24,271 nt of DNA from Pseudomonadota bacterium (lineage in GTDB: Bacteria > Desulfobacterota > Anaeroferrophillalia > Anaeroferrophillales > Tharpellaceae), in assembly GCA_015486505.1 (NCBI GenBank), contig WFRP01000252.1, positions 1-24,271 of the forward strand. Reading direction: 5' to 3'. Positions 1 to 6,898 of this stretch are shown here, in pieces. Position numbers and translations under genes: made by a program. A model generated the notes under the pieces. That model was not told the origin of the DNA. It did no database searches and saw only the letters and a program-made list of their open reading frames with translations. Within the stretch, counting starts at the first letter, position 1, and the number at the start of each line of letters is the position of its first letter.

Positions 1-260
1 GCAGAAAATAACCTGTAAGGTACTAATGCGGGAACAAATCCCACAACCCAATCGGGCCTTTTCGGCCCGCAAATAAGTACTCTTATCAGAACATTTTCTG
101 ACTATTAAATCTTGTTTTTTTGTGCAGAAAATAACCTGTAAGGTACTAATGCGGGAACAACTCCCGCAACCCAAACAGGGCCTTGCGGCCCGCAAATAAG
201 TGCTCTTATCAGAACATTTTCTTGTTTTAAAACAAGAAAATAACCTGTAAGGCACTAATT
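1..260 (+). repeat. Tandem array of modular palindromic repeat (left array, about 2.3 units)
   Basis: Two full units and a partial third stand head to tail. The first two start 123 bp apart (positions 2 and 125); the third follows at a 109-bp step. Each unit holds, in order, ACTAA, a hairpin of the form TGCGGGA-ACAAA-TCCCGCA, a linker ACCCAA, a second hairpin GGGCC-TTTTC-GGCCC, then CAAATAAG and a long imperfect palindrome. The palindrome's left arm begins AGTACTCTTATCAGAAC and its right arm ends CCTGTAAGGTACT. In the second junction the palindrome centre is the perfect 16-mer CTTGTTTTAAAACAAG (221-236). The array ends at ACTAA (253-257). No protein gene is supported here. The array probably continues, or follows a gene, to the left of the window. 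Confidence 0.9.
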
Positions 261-281
261 ATCAGGAAGGATTAAAATAGC

Positions 282-327
282 AAAACGGTTGTTTTCGGCA
301 ACGGAGACAACCGTTTTCTTGTTTTTT
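282..327 (+). terminator. Intrinsic terminator-like hairpin after the left repeat array
   Basis: AAAACGGTTGT (282-292) pairs perfectly with ACAACCGTTTT (307-317) around a 14-base loop, followed by CTTG and a run of T to 327. This is the form of a rho-independent terminator, though the T run starts a few bases after the stem. It would close a rightward transcript that enters from beyond the left edge through the repeat array, and so insulate the helicase gene. Confidence 0.6.
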
Positions 328-400
328 AGATCGGTTGATTCCGATGGTCGATTTAGAGCCGGTTTTTTTAAGGCTCATCTGCAAGCTCGATTACAGTAAA

Positions 401-416
401 TAATATTACAATATTA
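401..416. promoter_or_regulatory. AT-rich 16-bp palindrome, possible operator
   Basis: TAATATT-AC-AATATTA is a perfect inverted repeat of 7-bp arms. It lies about 30 bp upstream of the proposed -35 box of the rhlE-like gene, a usual place for a regulator site. The protein that would bind it is unknown, and AT-rich palindromes also occur by chance. Confidence 0.3.
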
Positions 417-444
417 AATTCCGTTACCGGAAAATCGGAACTGT

Positions 445-474
445 TTTACATAAAGGTTTTGGCAAAAGCATAAT
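445..474 (+). promoter_or_regulatory. Candidate sigma-70 promoter for the rhlE-like helicase
   Basis: TTTACA (445-450, 5 of 6 consensus) and CATAAT (469-474, 5 of 6) are separated by 18 bp. Transcription would start near 481, leaving a 5' untranslated leader of about 48 bases that ends in GGAGAG before the ATG at 529. Confidence 0.5.
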
Positions 475-528
475 TTTCGCTGAAGCTTATTTACGAAACA
501 GCCGGGCGGATTTTGGAGAGATTTAGAT

Positions 529-1812
529 ATGTCGTTTGAAAAATTGGGCTTAGAGCCCAGACTGCTTGAAACCGTAGCCGCTCAGGGTTACAGCATTCCC
601 ACCCCGATTCAGAAACAGGCGATTCCGGTTATTCTGGAAGGCCGCGATGTCCTGGGCGGGGCCCAGACCGGAACCGGTAAAACCGCAGCTTTTGCCCTGC
701 CGGTTTTGCAGAAATTGAATAAGGCCGGTCGTAAAGGCAAACATCCGCGCTGTCTGGTGCTGGCCCCGACCCGTGAACTTGCGGCTCAGGTTGGCGAGTC
801 GATGGCGGTTTACGGCAAAAAGATGGCGTTGCGCTCAGCCATCGTTTTCGGCGGGGTCGGGATTAACCCGCAGATCGATAAATTGCGGCGCGGGATAGAT
901 ATTCTGGTCGCAACCCCCGGCCGGCTACTCGATCATTGCGGCCAGAAAACTGTTGATCTTTCCCGGGTCGAGATTCTGATTCTGGATGAGGCTGACCGGA
1001 TGCTGGATATGGGGTTTATCCATGACATCAAGCGGGTCCTGCGGCTGCTCCCGCAGAAGCGGCAGAATCTGCTCTTTTCCGCGACCTACTCCAATGCTAT
1101 CCGCGGCCTGGCCGACAAGCTGTTAAATGATCCGGCGATGGTTGAAGTCGCGCCGCGCAATACGGTGGCCGAAAAGGTTGAGCACCTGATTCATCCGGTG
1201 GCCTTAAAAGAGAAAAAAGTGCTGCTCGCGAAACTTATTAATGACGGTGACTGGCAGAAAGCCTTAGTCTTTACCCGGACTAAACATGGGGCCAACCGGC
1301 TCGCGACCTATCTCGAAAAAGGCGGCATCGGCGCGGCGGCCATCCACGGCAATAAGAGCCAGACCGCCCGGACCCGGGCTTTGTCGGAGTTTAAACGGGG
1401 GAAATTGAAAATTCTGGTTGCGACCGATATCGCGGCCCGGGGCCTGGATATTGCGGCCCTGCCCCAGGTGGTTAATTTTGATCTGCCGAATGTAGCCGAA
1501 GATTATGTCCACCGCATCGGCCGTACCGGCCGCGCCGGCAGTTCCGGTATGGCGATTTCATTAGTGAGCGCCGATGAACAGAAACTTTTGCGCCCGATTG
1601 AAAGATTGCTGGGTCGGGATATCCTGGTCGAGAATATCGAAGGTTTTGCGCAGAATGAGGCGGATAAAGACGAAGAGACTTTTGTCAATTTCAACCGTCG
1701 CGGCAAAGGCCCGGGACGCGGGCGTTACTCCAGGTCTCGGCAATCCGGCGGCGGCAGAGCCTCCGGCAACTCCCGCAGCGCCAATCCGGTTAAACCGAAT
1801 ACTTACAAATAA
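529..1812 (+). CDS. rhlE: DEAD-box ATP-dependent RNA helicase, RhlE-type
   Basis: This 427-residue protein unwinds RNA duplexes with ATP; bacterial RhlE proteins act in ribosome maturation, RNA turnover and cold adaptation in the cytoplasm. The Q-motif region (SFEKLGL at 2-8, PTPIQ at 24-28), Walker A AQTGTGKT (45-52), PTREL (80-84), TPGR (129-132), DEAD (153-156), SAT (184-186) and HRIGRTGRAG in the second RecA lobe are all intact. A basic Gly/Arg/Ser-rich tail occupies roughly the last 40 residues, typical of RhlE RNA-binding tails. The ATG is preceded by GGAGAG at good spacing. The gene faces a second DEAD-box helicase convergently, 128 bp away. RhlE is the likeliest subfamily; assignment within DEAD-box proteins by eye is not exact. 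Confidence 0.9.
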   Translation: MSFEKLGLEPRLLETVAAQGYSIPTPIQKQAIPVILEGRDVLGGAQTGTGKTAAFALPVLQKLNKAGRKGKHPRCLVLAPTRELAAQVGESMAVYGKKMALRSAIVFGGVGINPQIDKLRRGIDILVATPGRLLDHCGQKTVDLSRVEILILDEADRMLDMGFIHDIKRVLRLLPQKRQNLLFSATYSNAIRGLADKLLNDPAMVEVAPRNTVAEKVEHLIHPVALKEKKVLLAKLINDGDWQKALVFTRTKHGANRLATYLEKGGIGAAAIHGNKSQTARTRALSEFKRGKLKILVATDIAARGLDIAALPQVVNFDLPNVAEDYVHRIGRTGRAGSSGMAISLVSADEQKLLRPIERLLGRDILVENIEGFAQNEADKDEETFVNFNRRGKGPGRGRYSRSRQSGGGRASGNSRSANPVKPNTYK

Positions 1813-1861
1813 CGGTAAATATTCAGCTTATCCGGATTGACACTTAAGTTACAGAGAAAAC

Positions 1862-1882
1862 CAGCGAATTTTGCTTCGCCTG
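1862..1882. other. Weak hairpin between convergent helicase genes
   Basis: CAG-CGAA (1862-1868) can pair with TTCG-C-CTG (1875-1882) with one bulged base and a TTTTGC loop. It is the only secondary structure I see in the 128-bp gap where the two helicase genes meet tail to tail. No T tract follows, so a terminator role is uncertain. Confidence 0.25.
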
Positions 1883-1940
1883 CGCCCAACGGAAGGACGA
1901 CCTTTGGGATCAGGCTTGACTTATGGGTATTTGGTGAAGG

Positions 1941-3710
1941 TTACGAGTTTTCCTTTTTCCGTTTACTTTTACTTCGGATCGGATGCGGGCGTGCGGGGCG
2001 TTTGTTTGAGCGCGGCGTCATTCTTTCCCTGTTGTCGGCGATTTTGGCCTGGACTTTACGGCCATTGATCATCAGGCCTGAGAAAGCGCTGATAATATCT
2101 TTGGCGTAACGGGTATCAGCTTCAATCAGGCTGCAATTGGTTTGAATATCGATGCGGCCGACCTTGATGCGCGGGCCGCCGGCACTCGCATCATTGATTT
2201 CGCCAATCAGCCGGCCCGGGTTGATGCCGTCTCTTTTGCCGACATTGATGTGAAAACGGGTGAAGCGTTCCCGGTCACTGCCGTAATCCTCAGCTTCACG
2301 GCTGCTACAGGTTTTGTTTCTGCCGGTCCGATGTTCGTAATCCCGGCTTCGGCCGGAGTCGCGGTTCCGGCGGTTCAGGGGTTCGTTTTCGTTCAGGTCC
2401 GGGGCGTAGCGATAGTAGTTTAAGAGTTGCGAAAATTCGGAAAGGACGAACCGTTTAACCAGCTCTTCCCGCTCCAGCGGGGCGAGGCTTTCCATAATCT
2501 CCGGCAGGAACGGCTCAATCTGGCGGCTGTCAATGGCGGCCTTTTTGAGCTCGTCAAGATAGTGCAGCATCCGTTGCCGGCAGATCTCCATACCGGTCGG
2601 AATCCGGCCCGGCTCAAATTTCCTCTGGAGTCGCCTTTCAATCTGTTTGATTTTGTATTTTTCGCGCAGGTGGGCAATCGCGATCGAGATGCCCTCTTTC
2701 CCGGCCCGGCCGGTGCGGCCGCTGCGATGGGTGTAGGCGGCAACATCATCGGGCAGGTTGTAATTTATGACATGGGTTAAGTTTTTCACGTCGAGGCCGC
2801 GGGCGGCGACATCGGTGGCGACCAGCAGTTTAAGGTTGCGGCGCCGGAATTTCTGCATAACATGATCCCGCTGGCCCTGGGCCAGTTCGCCGTGCAGGGC
2901 ATCGGCATTGTAGCCGTCATCAATCAGTTTGGCGGCAATATCCCGGGTCTCCTGGCGGGTGCGGCAGAAGATTATGGCATAGATGTCAGGGTTGCTGTCG
3001 GCAATCCGTTTCAGGGTCGGATAGCGATTTTTGGCGGCGACCAGATAATAGATGTGGCGTACGTTTTCAATGCCCTGATTGCGCTCGCCGATAGTTACTT
3101 CAACCGGATTTTTCATGTAGCGGCTGGCAATTGCCGTAACCTCCCGCGGCATGGTGGCGGAAAAGAGCACGGTTTTTTTGCTCTCCGGGGTTGCCGCGAG
3201 AATCGCGTTGAGATCGTCCTGAAAACCCATCTGCAGCATTTCGTCGGCTTCATCGAGAATAACGGCGCGGATATTTTTGAGATTAACATCGCCCTGCTGA
3301 ATAAAGGCCAGAAGCCGGCCCGGGGTCGCCACAATTATCTGAGCGCCGCTGTGGAGCTGGCGGCTCTGGTTGACGATGCCGGCGCCGCCGTAAACGGCGA
3401 CAATCCGGACCTGCGGCAGAAAATGAGAAAAGGTATTTAAATCTTTGTGGACCTGGACGCAAAGTTCCCGGGTCGGGCAGAGAATTAAAGCCTGGGTCTG
3501 CATCAGGCTGCGATCCAGCATCTGAATCAGGGGCAGGCCGAAGGCCGCGGTCTTGCCGGTGCCGGTTTGCGAGAGCGCCACCAGATCATCTTCGAGTTTG
3601 ACCAGGCGCGGGATTACCTCGCTTTGTACCGGAGTCGGGGTTTTAAAGCCGAGTTTGCTGAGGCCTTCGAGAAGTTCTGAACTTAGCCCGAGGTCGGCGA
3701 ATGTTTTCAT
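1941..3710 (-). CDS. deaD: DEAD-box ATP-dependent RNA helicase, DeaD/CsdA-type with DbpA-like RNA-binding domain
   Basis: This 589-residue protein is an RNA helicase of the DeaD (CsdA) branch, linked in other bacteria to ribosome assembly and cold growth. It shows PTPVQ, Walker A SQTGTGKT (47-54), DEAD (153-156), SAT (184-186) and HRSGRTGRAG. A roughly 80-residue domain near the C-terminus (INVGKRDG...RIKVGRIDI...INGRKVQ) fits the DbpA RNA-binding fold, and a basic Lys/Arg tail follows. I chose the ATG at 3710 because the transcript reads GGAG ten bases before it and the protein then starts MKTFADLGLS, the usual DeaD N-terminus. A TTG 27 bases further upstream only adds nine unrelated residues. 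It is convergent with the rhlE-like gene. Family certain; exact rRNA target unknown. Confidence 0.9.
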   Translation of the reverse strand: MKTFADLGLSSELLEGLSKLGFKTPTPVQSEVIPRLVKLEDDLVALSQTGTGKTAAFGLPLIQMLDRSLMQTQALILCPTRELCVQVHKDLNTFSHFLPQVRIVAVYGGAGIVNQSRQLHSGAQIIVATPGRLLAFIQQGDVNLKNIRAVILDEADEMLQMGFQDDLNAILAATPESKKTVLFSATMPREVTAIASRYMKNPVEVTIGERNQGIENVRHIYYLVAAKNRYPTLKRIADSNPDIYAIIFCRTRQETRDIAAKLIDDGYNADALHGELAQGQRDHVMQKFRRRNLKLLVATDVAARGLDVKNLTHVINYNLPDDVAAYTHRSGRTGRAGKEGISIAIAHLREKYKIKQIERRLQRKFEPGRIPTGMEICRQRMLHYLDELKKAAIDSRQIEPFLPEIMESLAPLEREELVKRFVLSEFSQLLNYYRYAPDLNENEPLNRRNRDSGRSRDYEHRTGRNKTCSSREAEDYGSDRERFTRFHINVGKRDGINPGRLIGEINDASAGGPRIKVGRIDIQTNCSLIEADTRYAKDIISAFSGLMINGRKVQAKIADNRERMTPRSNKRPARPHPIRSKSKRKKENS

Positions 3711-4037
3711 AAGCGGGTTGCTCCGGAATTTAATCAAGCCGGTAATTGGCGCTGATCAATTTGAGGGATGGTTCCGTCTGCAGAAATTTTTCCCGGCAAA
3801 GGGACGGAAAATACTGCGCGTCACTATAACATATCGGCGGAGGCTTGGGTAGGGATAATCTTGAATGGTTACGAATAAGGTTTTAAGGCCTGCGGTCTGG
3901 CTTGCTCCGGCACCGGCAATAATGGCGGCTAACCGTAATAAAAGCCGGTTGCCTGTTGAAAATAACGGGGGGCTGAGTACGGGAACGGGGGCGTCAGACT
4001 CAGGCTGGGTTTATCGCATAAGCAAAGCCTTTTTCGC
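3711..4037. other. Intergenic region between deaD start and the yjfB-like gene
   Basis: No convincing gene lies in these 327 bases. On the minus strand, upstream of deaD, there is a TATAGT-like -10 box near 3825-3830 without a good -35. A plus-strand reading frame runs through here into the yjfB-like gene, but it has no ribosome binding site, no recognisable domain and an odd composition, so I treat it as chance. Confidence 0.4.
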
Positions 4038-4214
4038 TCAGGCGATGACATCAAGGTTCCGGCCGATGCCGCTTTCAGCCAGCATCGCTGCAACCTGCTG
4101 CTGCATTTCCGCCATTTCCTTGAGCATGGCGACCTGGGCTTTCATCCCTTCCTGCATCTGCTGGGCGGTGACGGCCATGGTCATAATAGAACTTGAAGCT
4201 GAACTGATTTCCAT
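4038..4214 (-). CDS. YjfB-like putative motility protein (58 aa)
   Basis: The protein starts MEISSASSSIMTMAVTAQQM and ends GIGRNLDVIA. It has a long amphipathic, Met/Gln-rich helix in the middle. This matches my memory of the small YjfB-like 'putative motility protein' family: a short Asp/Glu-Ile-Ser-Ser start, one helix, and a terminal Gly-x-Asn-Leu-Asp-x-x-Ala. The molecular role of that family is not established. I chose ATG at 4214 because AGGAG sits eight bases upstream; the longer frame to 4292 adds 26 residues with no ribosome binding site. A near-perfect sigma-28 promoter upstream independently supports a flagellar or chemotaxis link. It stands alone between deaD and the divergently transcribed nfnA. 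No other flagellar gene is in the window. Confidence 0.75.
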   Translation of the reverse strand: MEISSASSSIMTMAVTAQQMQEGMKAQVAMLKEMAEMQQQVAAMLAESGIGRNLDVIA

Positions 4215-4231
4215 CGACTTTTCTCCTGATC

Positions 4232-4257
4232 GGGATTGCCATTTATGATGCAATCCC
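4232..4257 (-). promoter_or_regulatory. Stem-loop in the 5' leader of the yjfB-like gene
   Basis: GGGATTGC (4232-4239) and GCAATCCC (4250-4257) form a perfect 8-bp stem with a 10-base loop. In the minus-strand mRNA the stem ends a few bases before the AGGAG ribosome binding site. It could shield the 5' end or influence translation; no ligand or protein is implied by the sequence. Confidence 0.45.
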
Positions 4258-4294
4258 CGAACCTTTTCAAGGGACTCCTCGCTACGCTCCAAAC

Positions 4295-4321
4295 CTATCG
4301 GCAGGAATAGATTAAACTTTA
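4295..4321 (-). promoter_or_regulatory. Sigma-28 (FliA) flagellar-class promoter
   Basis: On the minus strand the sequence reads TAAAGTTT (4314-4321), 11 bases, then GCCGATAG (4295-4302). The classical FliA consensus is TAAAGTTT-N11-GCCGATAA, so 15 of 16 fixed bases match with exact spacing. Transcription would start near 4287 and give a leader of about 73 bases before the yjfB-like ATG. It is placed back to back with the nfnAB promoter region. Confidence 0.8.
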
Positions 4322-4360
4322 ACCCTTTTTCCGCTTCGCGGCAATTTCTTTACAAAGCGC

Positions 4361-4389
4361 TTGACTTTGTATTTTGCCTATAATAAAAG
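4361..4389 (+). promoter_or_regulatory. Candidate promoter of the nfnAB operon
   Basis: TTGACT (4361-4366) is followed at 17-bp spacing by TAAAAG (4384-4389). A better-looking TATAAT (4379-4384) is only 12 bp from the -35, too close for ordinary sigma-70 use, so which -10 is used is unclear. The string CTTGACTTTGTATTTT recurs with one change before the nuo operon at 8586. Confidence 0.5.
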
Positions 4390-4449
4390 GCAACGCCCTG
4401 GGTGTTTTCTGTCAAGCCGAGCGTAGTATAATTTATTAAGGAGCAGGTT

Positions 4450-5328
4450 GTGAATCGGATAGTTGCAAAAGAGGAGTTCTCGCGGAACCCCGGTGTCAAA
4501 ATGATGCAGATTGAAGCGCCGCGGATCGCGAGAAAGGCGAAGGGTGGTCAGTTTGTGGTTTTTCGTCTGAACGAAACCGGCGAGCGGGTGCCGCTGACGG
4601 TGGCGGATACCGACCCGGAAAAGGGTCTGGTGACGATTATTTTCCAGGAAGTCGGCAAAAGTACGATGGCCCTGGGCAAACTTGAGGTTGGTGATTGCCT
4701 TGCCGATTTTATCGGGCCTTTGGGCCAGCCGACCCATATGGGCGATTTCGGTACGGTTCTCTGCGTTGCCGGCGGTATCGGTATCGCTCCGACCCATAAT
4801 ATTGTCAAGGCCTTGAAGGCGCACGGCAACAAGGTGATTTCGATTATCGGCGCCCGGACCAAAGAGCTTATCTTCTGGGAAGACAAAATGCGGGAGCTGA
4901 GTGATGAACTTTATGTCTGCACCGATGACGGTTCTTACGGCATTCATGGCCTGGTGACCAAAGTTGAGGAGGAACTGCTGGAAAAAAGCCGGGAAAGCGG
5001 CGAGATCGGCCTGGTGATCGGTATCGGCCCGCCGATAATGATGAAATTCGTCTGCAAGACCTCGGAGCCGTTCGGGGTCAAAACCCTGGTCTCGCTGCCG
5101 ACGATTATGGTTGACGCGACCGGGATGTGCGGCGCCTGCCGGGTGACGGTCGGCGGCGAAACCAAATTTGTTTGTGTTGACGGGCCCGAATTTGATGGCC
5201 ATAAAGTCGATTTTGATGAGATGCTCAAACGGCAGAGCATCTATCTTGAACAGGAGAAGGTGGCGCTTGAACGCTACCGGCACAGTGATGATTGTGGTTG
5301 TTGTGATGAATGCGGAGGTGACCGGTAA
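4450..5328 (+). CDS. nfnA: NfnA/SudB: ferredoxin-NADP+ oxidoreductase small subunit (sulfide dehydrogenase subunit beta)
   Basis: This 292-residue flavoprotein is the small subunit of NfnAB/SudAB. The complex bifurcates electrons between NADPH, NAD+ and ferredoxin, and some homologues act as sulfide dehydrogenase or NADPH:ferredoxin oxidoreductase. The FAD region includes RVPLTVAD (47-54) and the nucleotide-binding region GGIGIAPTHN (108-117). Asp222, Cys227, Cys230 and Cys242 are placed to hold the [2Fe-2S] cluster, which in Nfn has an unusual Asp ligand. The C-terminus adds four cysteines (282, 284, 285, 288). The start is GTG with AAGGAG seven bases before it. The stop overlaps the next start by one base, so the subunits are translationally coupled. 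DHOD electron-transfer subunits are related, but the partner gene settles the assignment. Confidence 0.88.
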   Translation: MNRIVAKEEFSRNPGVKMMQIEAPRIARKAKGGQFVVFRLNETGERVPLTVADTDPEKGLVTIIFQEVGKSTMALGKLEVGDCLADFIGPLGQPTHMGDFGTVLCVAGGIGIAPTHNIVKALKAHGNKVISIIGARTKELIFWEDKMRELSDELYVCTDDGSYGIHGLVTKVEEELLEKSRESGEIGLVIGIGPPIMMKFVCKTSEPFGVKTLVSLPTIMVDATGMCGACRVTVGGETKFVCVDGPEFDGHKVDFDEMLKRQSIYLEQEKVALERYRHSDDCGCCDECGGDR

Positions 5329-6731
5329 TGGCTGAAGAAGTGAATAAAGCAAAAAAACTGCCCCGGCAGCCGATGCCGGAACAGGCGCCCAAGGTTAGAG
5401 CCCGCAACTTTGATGAAGTTCCTTTCGGTTACGCGAATGAGACGGCCATGGCGGAAGCGAGCCGCTGTCTGCGCTGCAAGAAACCGAAATGTGTTGAGGG
5501 CTGTCCCGTAAATGTCAAGATTCCCGAATTTGTCGGTTTGATCGCTGATGGTGATTTTATCGGGGCCGCGCATAAACTCAAAGAGACCAACGCCCTGCCG
5601 GCAATCTGCGGCCGGGTCTGTCCCCAGGAGAGCCAATGTGAAGCCCGCTGTGTTCTGGGGAAAAAGGGCGAGCCGGTGGCGATCGGCCGGCTTGAGCGTT
5701 TCGCGGCTGATTATGAGCGTAATCAGGGCAAAATCGAATTGCCGCAGATTGCCCCGGCCACCGGCAAAAAAATTGCGGTTATCGGCGGCGGTCCGGCCGG
5801 TTTGACGGTGGCCGGTGATCTGATTAAACTCGGCCACGATGTGACGATTTTTGAAGCCCTGCATAAAACCGGCGGCGTTCTCGTCTATGGGATTCCCGAA
5901 TTCCGGCTGCCGAAAGCGATTGTCCAGGCCGAGGTTGATTATCTGAAATCTCTCGGTGTGAAAATCGAAGAAAGCTATGTTGTCGGCCGGATCGAAACGG
6001 TTGACGAGCTTTTAGAGCGTTTTGACGCCTGTTTTATCGGTACCGGAGCCGGTTTGCCGGTTTTTATGAAACTGGAAGGTGAAAACCTGAACGGGGTTTA
6101 CTCGGCAAACGAGTATCTGACCCGTTCCAACCTGATGAAGGCTTATCGCTTTCCCGAATATGATACCCCGATTGTCAAGGGCAAACGGGTGGCGACCTTC
6201 GGCGGCGGCAACGTCGCTATGGACTCTTCACGGACGGCCCTGCGTCTGGGAGCCGAGAAATCCTATATCATCTACCGGCGCTCCATGGATGAGATGCCGG
6301 CCCGGGATGAAGAGATCCATCACGCCGAAGAAGAGGGGGTTGAATTTCTTCTGCTCGCCAATCCCGTGCGCCTGATCGGTGATGAAAAAGGCTGGCTCAC
6401 CGGGGTTGAGTGCGTCAGGATGGAACTCGGTGAGCCGGATGAATCCGGGCGCCGGCGGCCGCAGCCGATTCCCGACTCCAACTTTGTCGTTGAGGTTGAC
6501 ACGGCGGTGGTGGCTATCGGTAACGGGCCCAATCCCCTGGTGCCGTCAACGACCCCCGATCTTAAAACCAATCGCTGGGGTAATATCGACGCCGATCTTG
6601 AAACCGGGAAGACGAGCATGGCGGGAGTTTATGCCGGCGGCGATATCGTGACCGGCGCGGCGACGGTTATTCAGGCTATGGGCGCCGGGAAAAAAGCCGC
6701 GGCCGCCATGCACGAATATCTGCAGGGTTAA
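5328..6731 (+). CDS. nfnB: NfnB/SudA: ferredoxin-NADP+ oxidoreductase large subunit (glutamate synthase small-subunit-like)
   Basis: This 467-residue subunit carries two [4Fe-4S] clusters, FAD and the NADP(H) site, and is the flavin bifurcation centre in Nfn enzymes. The N-terminal domain has two cysteine groups: 47, 50, 55, 59 and 94, 98, 104, 108. The FAD Rossmann motif GGGPAG is at 153-158 and the second nucleotide motif GGGNVA at 292-297, followed by SRTALRLGAE. The final FAD-contact region is YAGGDIVTGAATVIQAMGAG. The start overlaps the nfnA stop as TAATG, with GGAGG upstream. Without nfnA next door it could be annotated as glutamate synthase small subunit, but no large glutamate synthase gene is present. 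It likely supplies NADPH or links NADH and ferredoxin pools. Confidence 0.9.
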   Translation: MAEEVNKAKKLPRQPMPEQAPKVRARNFDEVPFGYANETAMAEASRCLRCKKPKCVEGCPVNVKIPEFVGLIADGDFIGAAHKLKETNALPAICGRVCPQESQCEARCVLGKKGEPVAIGRLERFAADYERNQGKIELPQIAPATGKKIAVIGGGPAGLTVAGDLIKLGHDVTIFEALHKTGGVLVYGIPEFRLPKAIVQAEVDYLKSLGVKIEESYVVGRIETVDELLERFDACFIGTGAGLPVFMKLEGENLNGVYSANEYLTRSNLMKAYRFPEYDTPIVKGKRVATFGGGNVAMDSSRTALRLGAEKSYIIYRRSMDEMPARDEEIHHAEEEGVEFLLLANPVRLIGDEKGWLTGVECVRMELGEPDESGRRRPQPIPDSNFVVEVDTAVVAIGNGPNPLVPSTTPDLKTNRWGNIDADLETGKTSMAGVYAGGDIVTGAATVIQAMGAGKKAAAAMHEYLQG

Positions 6732-6822
6732 GCGCTGACCGGTTTTCCGCCGGCCGCGTATCTGCAGGTAACGAAGGAATTTTACCTGGAAACAGGAATT
6801 ATTTTACCCTGACCAGGCTTTT

Positions 6823-6890
6823 CCTCTGCGACCCCCGCGTCTTCGCGCGAAGATTGTTTTTATCGCGCGCGGAGGCGCGGAGACGTGAGG
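6823..6890. repeat. Large GC-rich imperfect palindrome downstream of nfnB
   Basis: Arms 6823-6850 and 6863-6890 (28 bases each) flank a 12-base loop, AGATTGTTTTTA. Pairing is strongest next to the loop (CTTCGCGCGA against TCGCGCGCGGAG). The text GGCGCGGAGACG resembles scattered REP-like palindromes known from many genomes. It lies 92 bp after the nfnB stop and just before the repeat array. It may end or stabilise the nfnAB transcript; no T tract follows the outer stem. Confidence 0.55.
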
Positions 6891-6898
6891 GAAATAAT

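Noticed and set aside
1..260. CRISPR array
   Set aside because: The units are long, palindromic and nearly identical throughout; there are no unique spacers of constant length and no cas genes.
3711..3737. TTG start for the DeaD-type helicase at 3737
   Set aside because: The nine added residues match nothing in the family and have no ribosome binding site, while ATG 3710 has GGAG at ten bases.
3865..4248. A 127-codon plus-strand frame upstream of nfnA
   Set aside because: It overlaps the yjfB-like gene, which has a sigma-28 promoter, a strong ribosome binding site and a recognisable family pattern. The plus frame has none of these.
4379..4384. TATAAT as the -10 box of nfnAB
   Set aside because: It is only 12 bp from TTGACT, and no acceptable -35 lies 16-18 bp upstream of it. 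Kept as an uncertainty, not as the called promoter.
4378..5352. A 324-codon minus-strand frame across nfnA
   Set aside because: Antisense shadow of a well-conserved gene in GC-rich codons; no recognisable domain. The same holds for the long antisense frame at 10229-11083 in nuoD.
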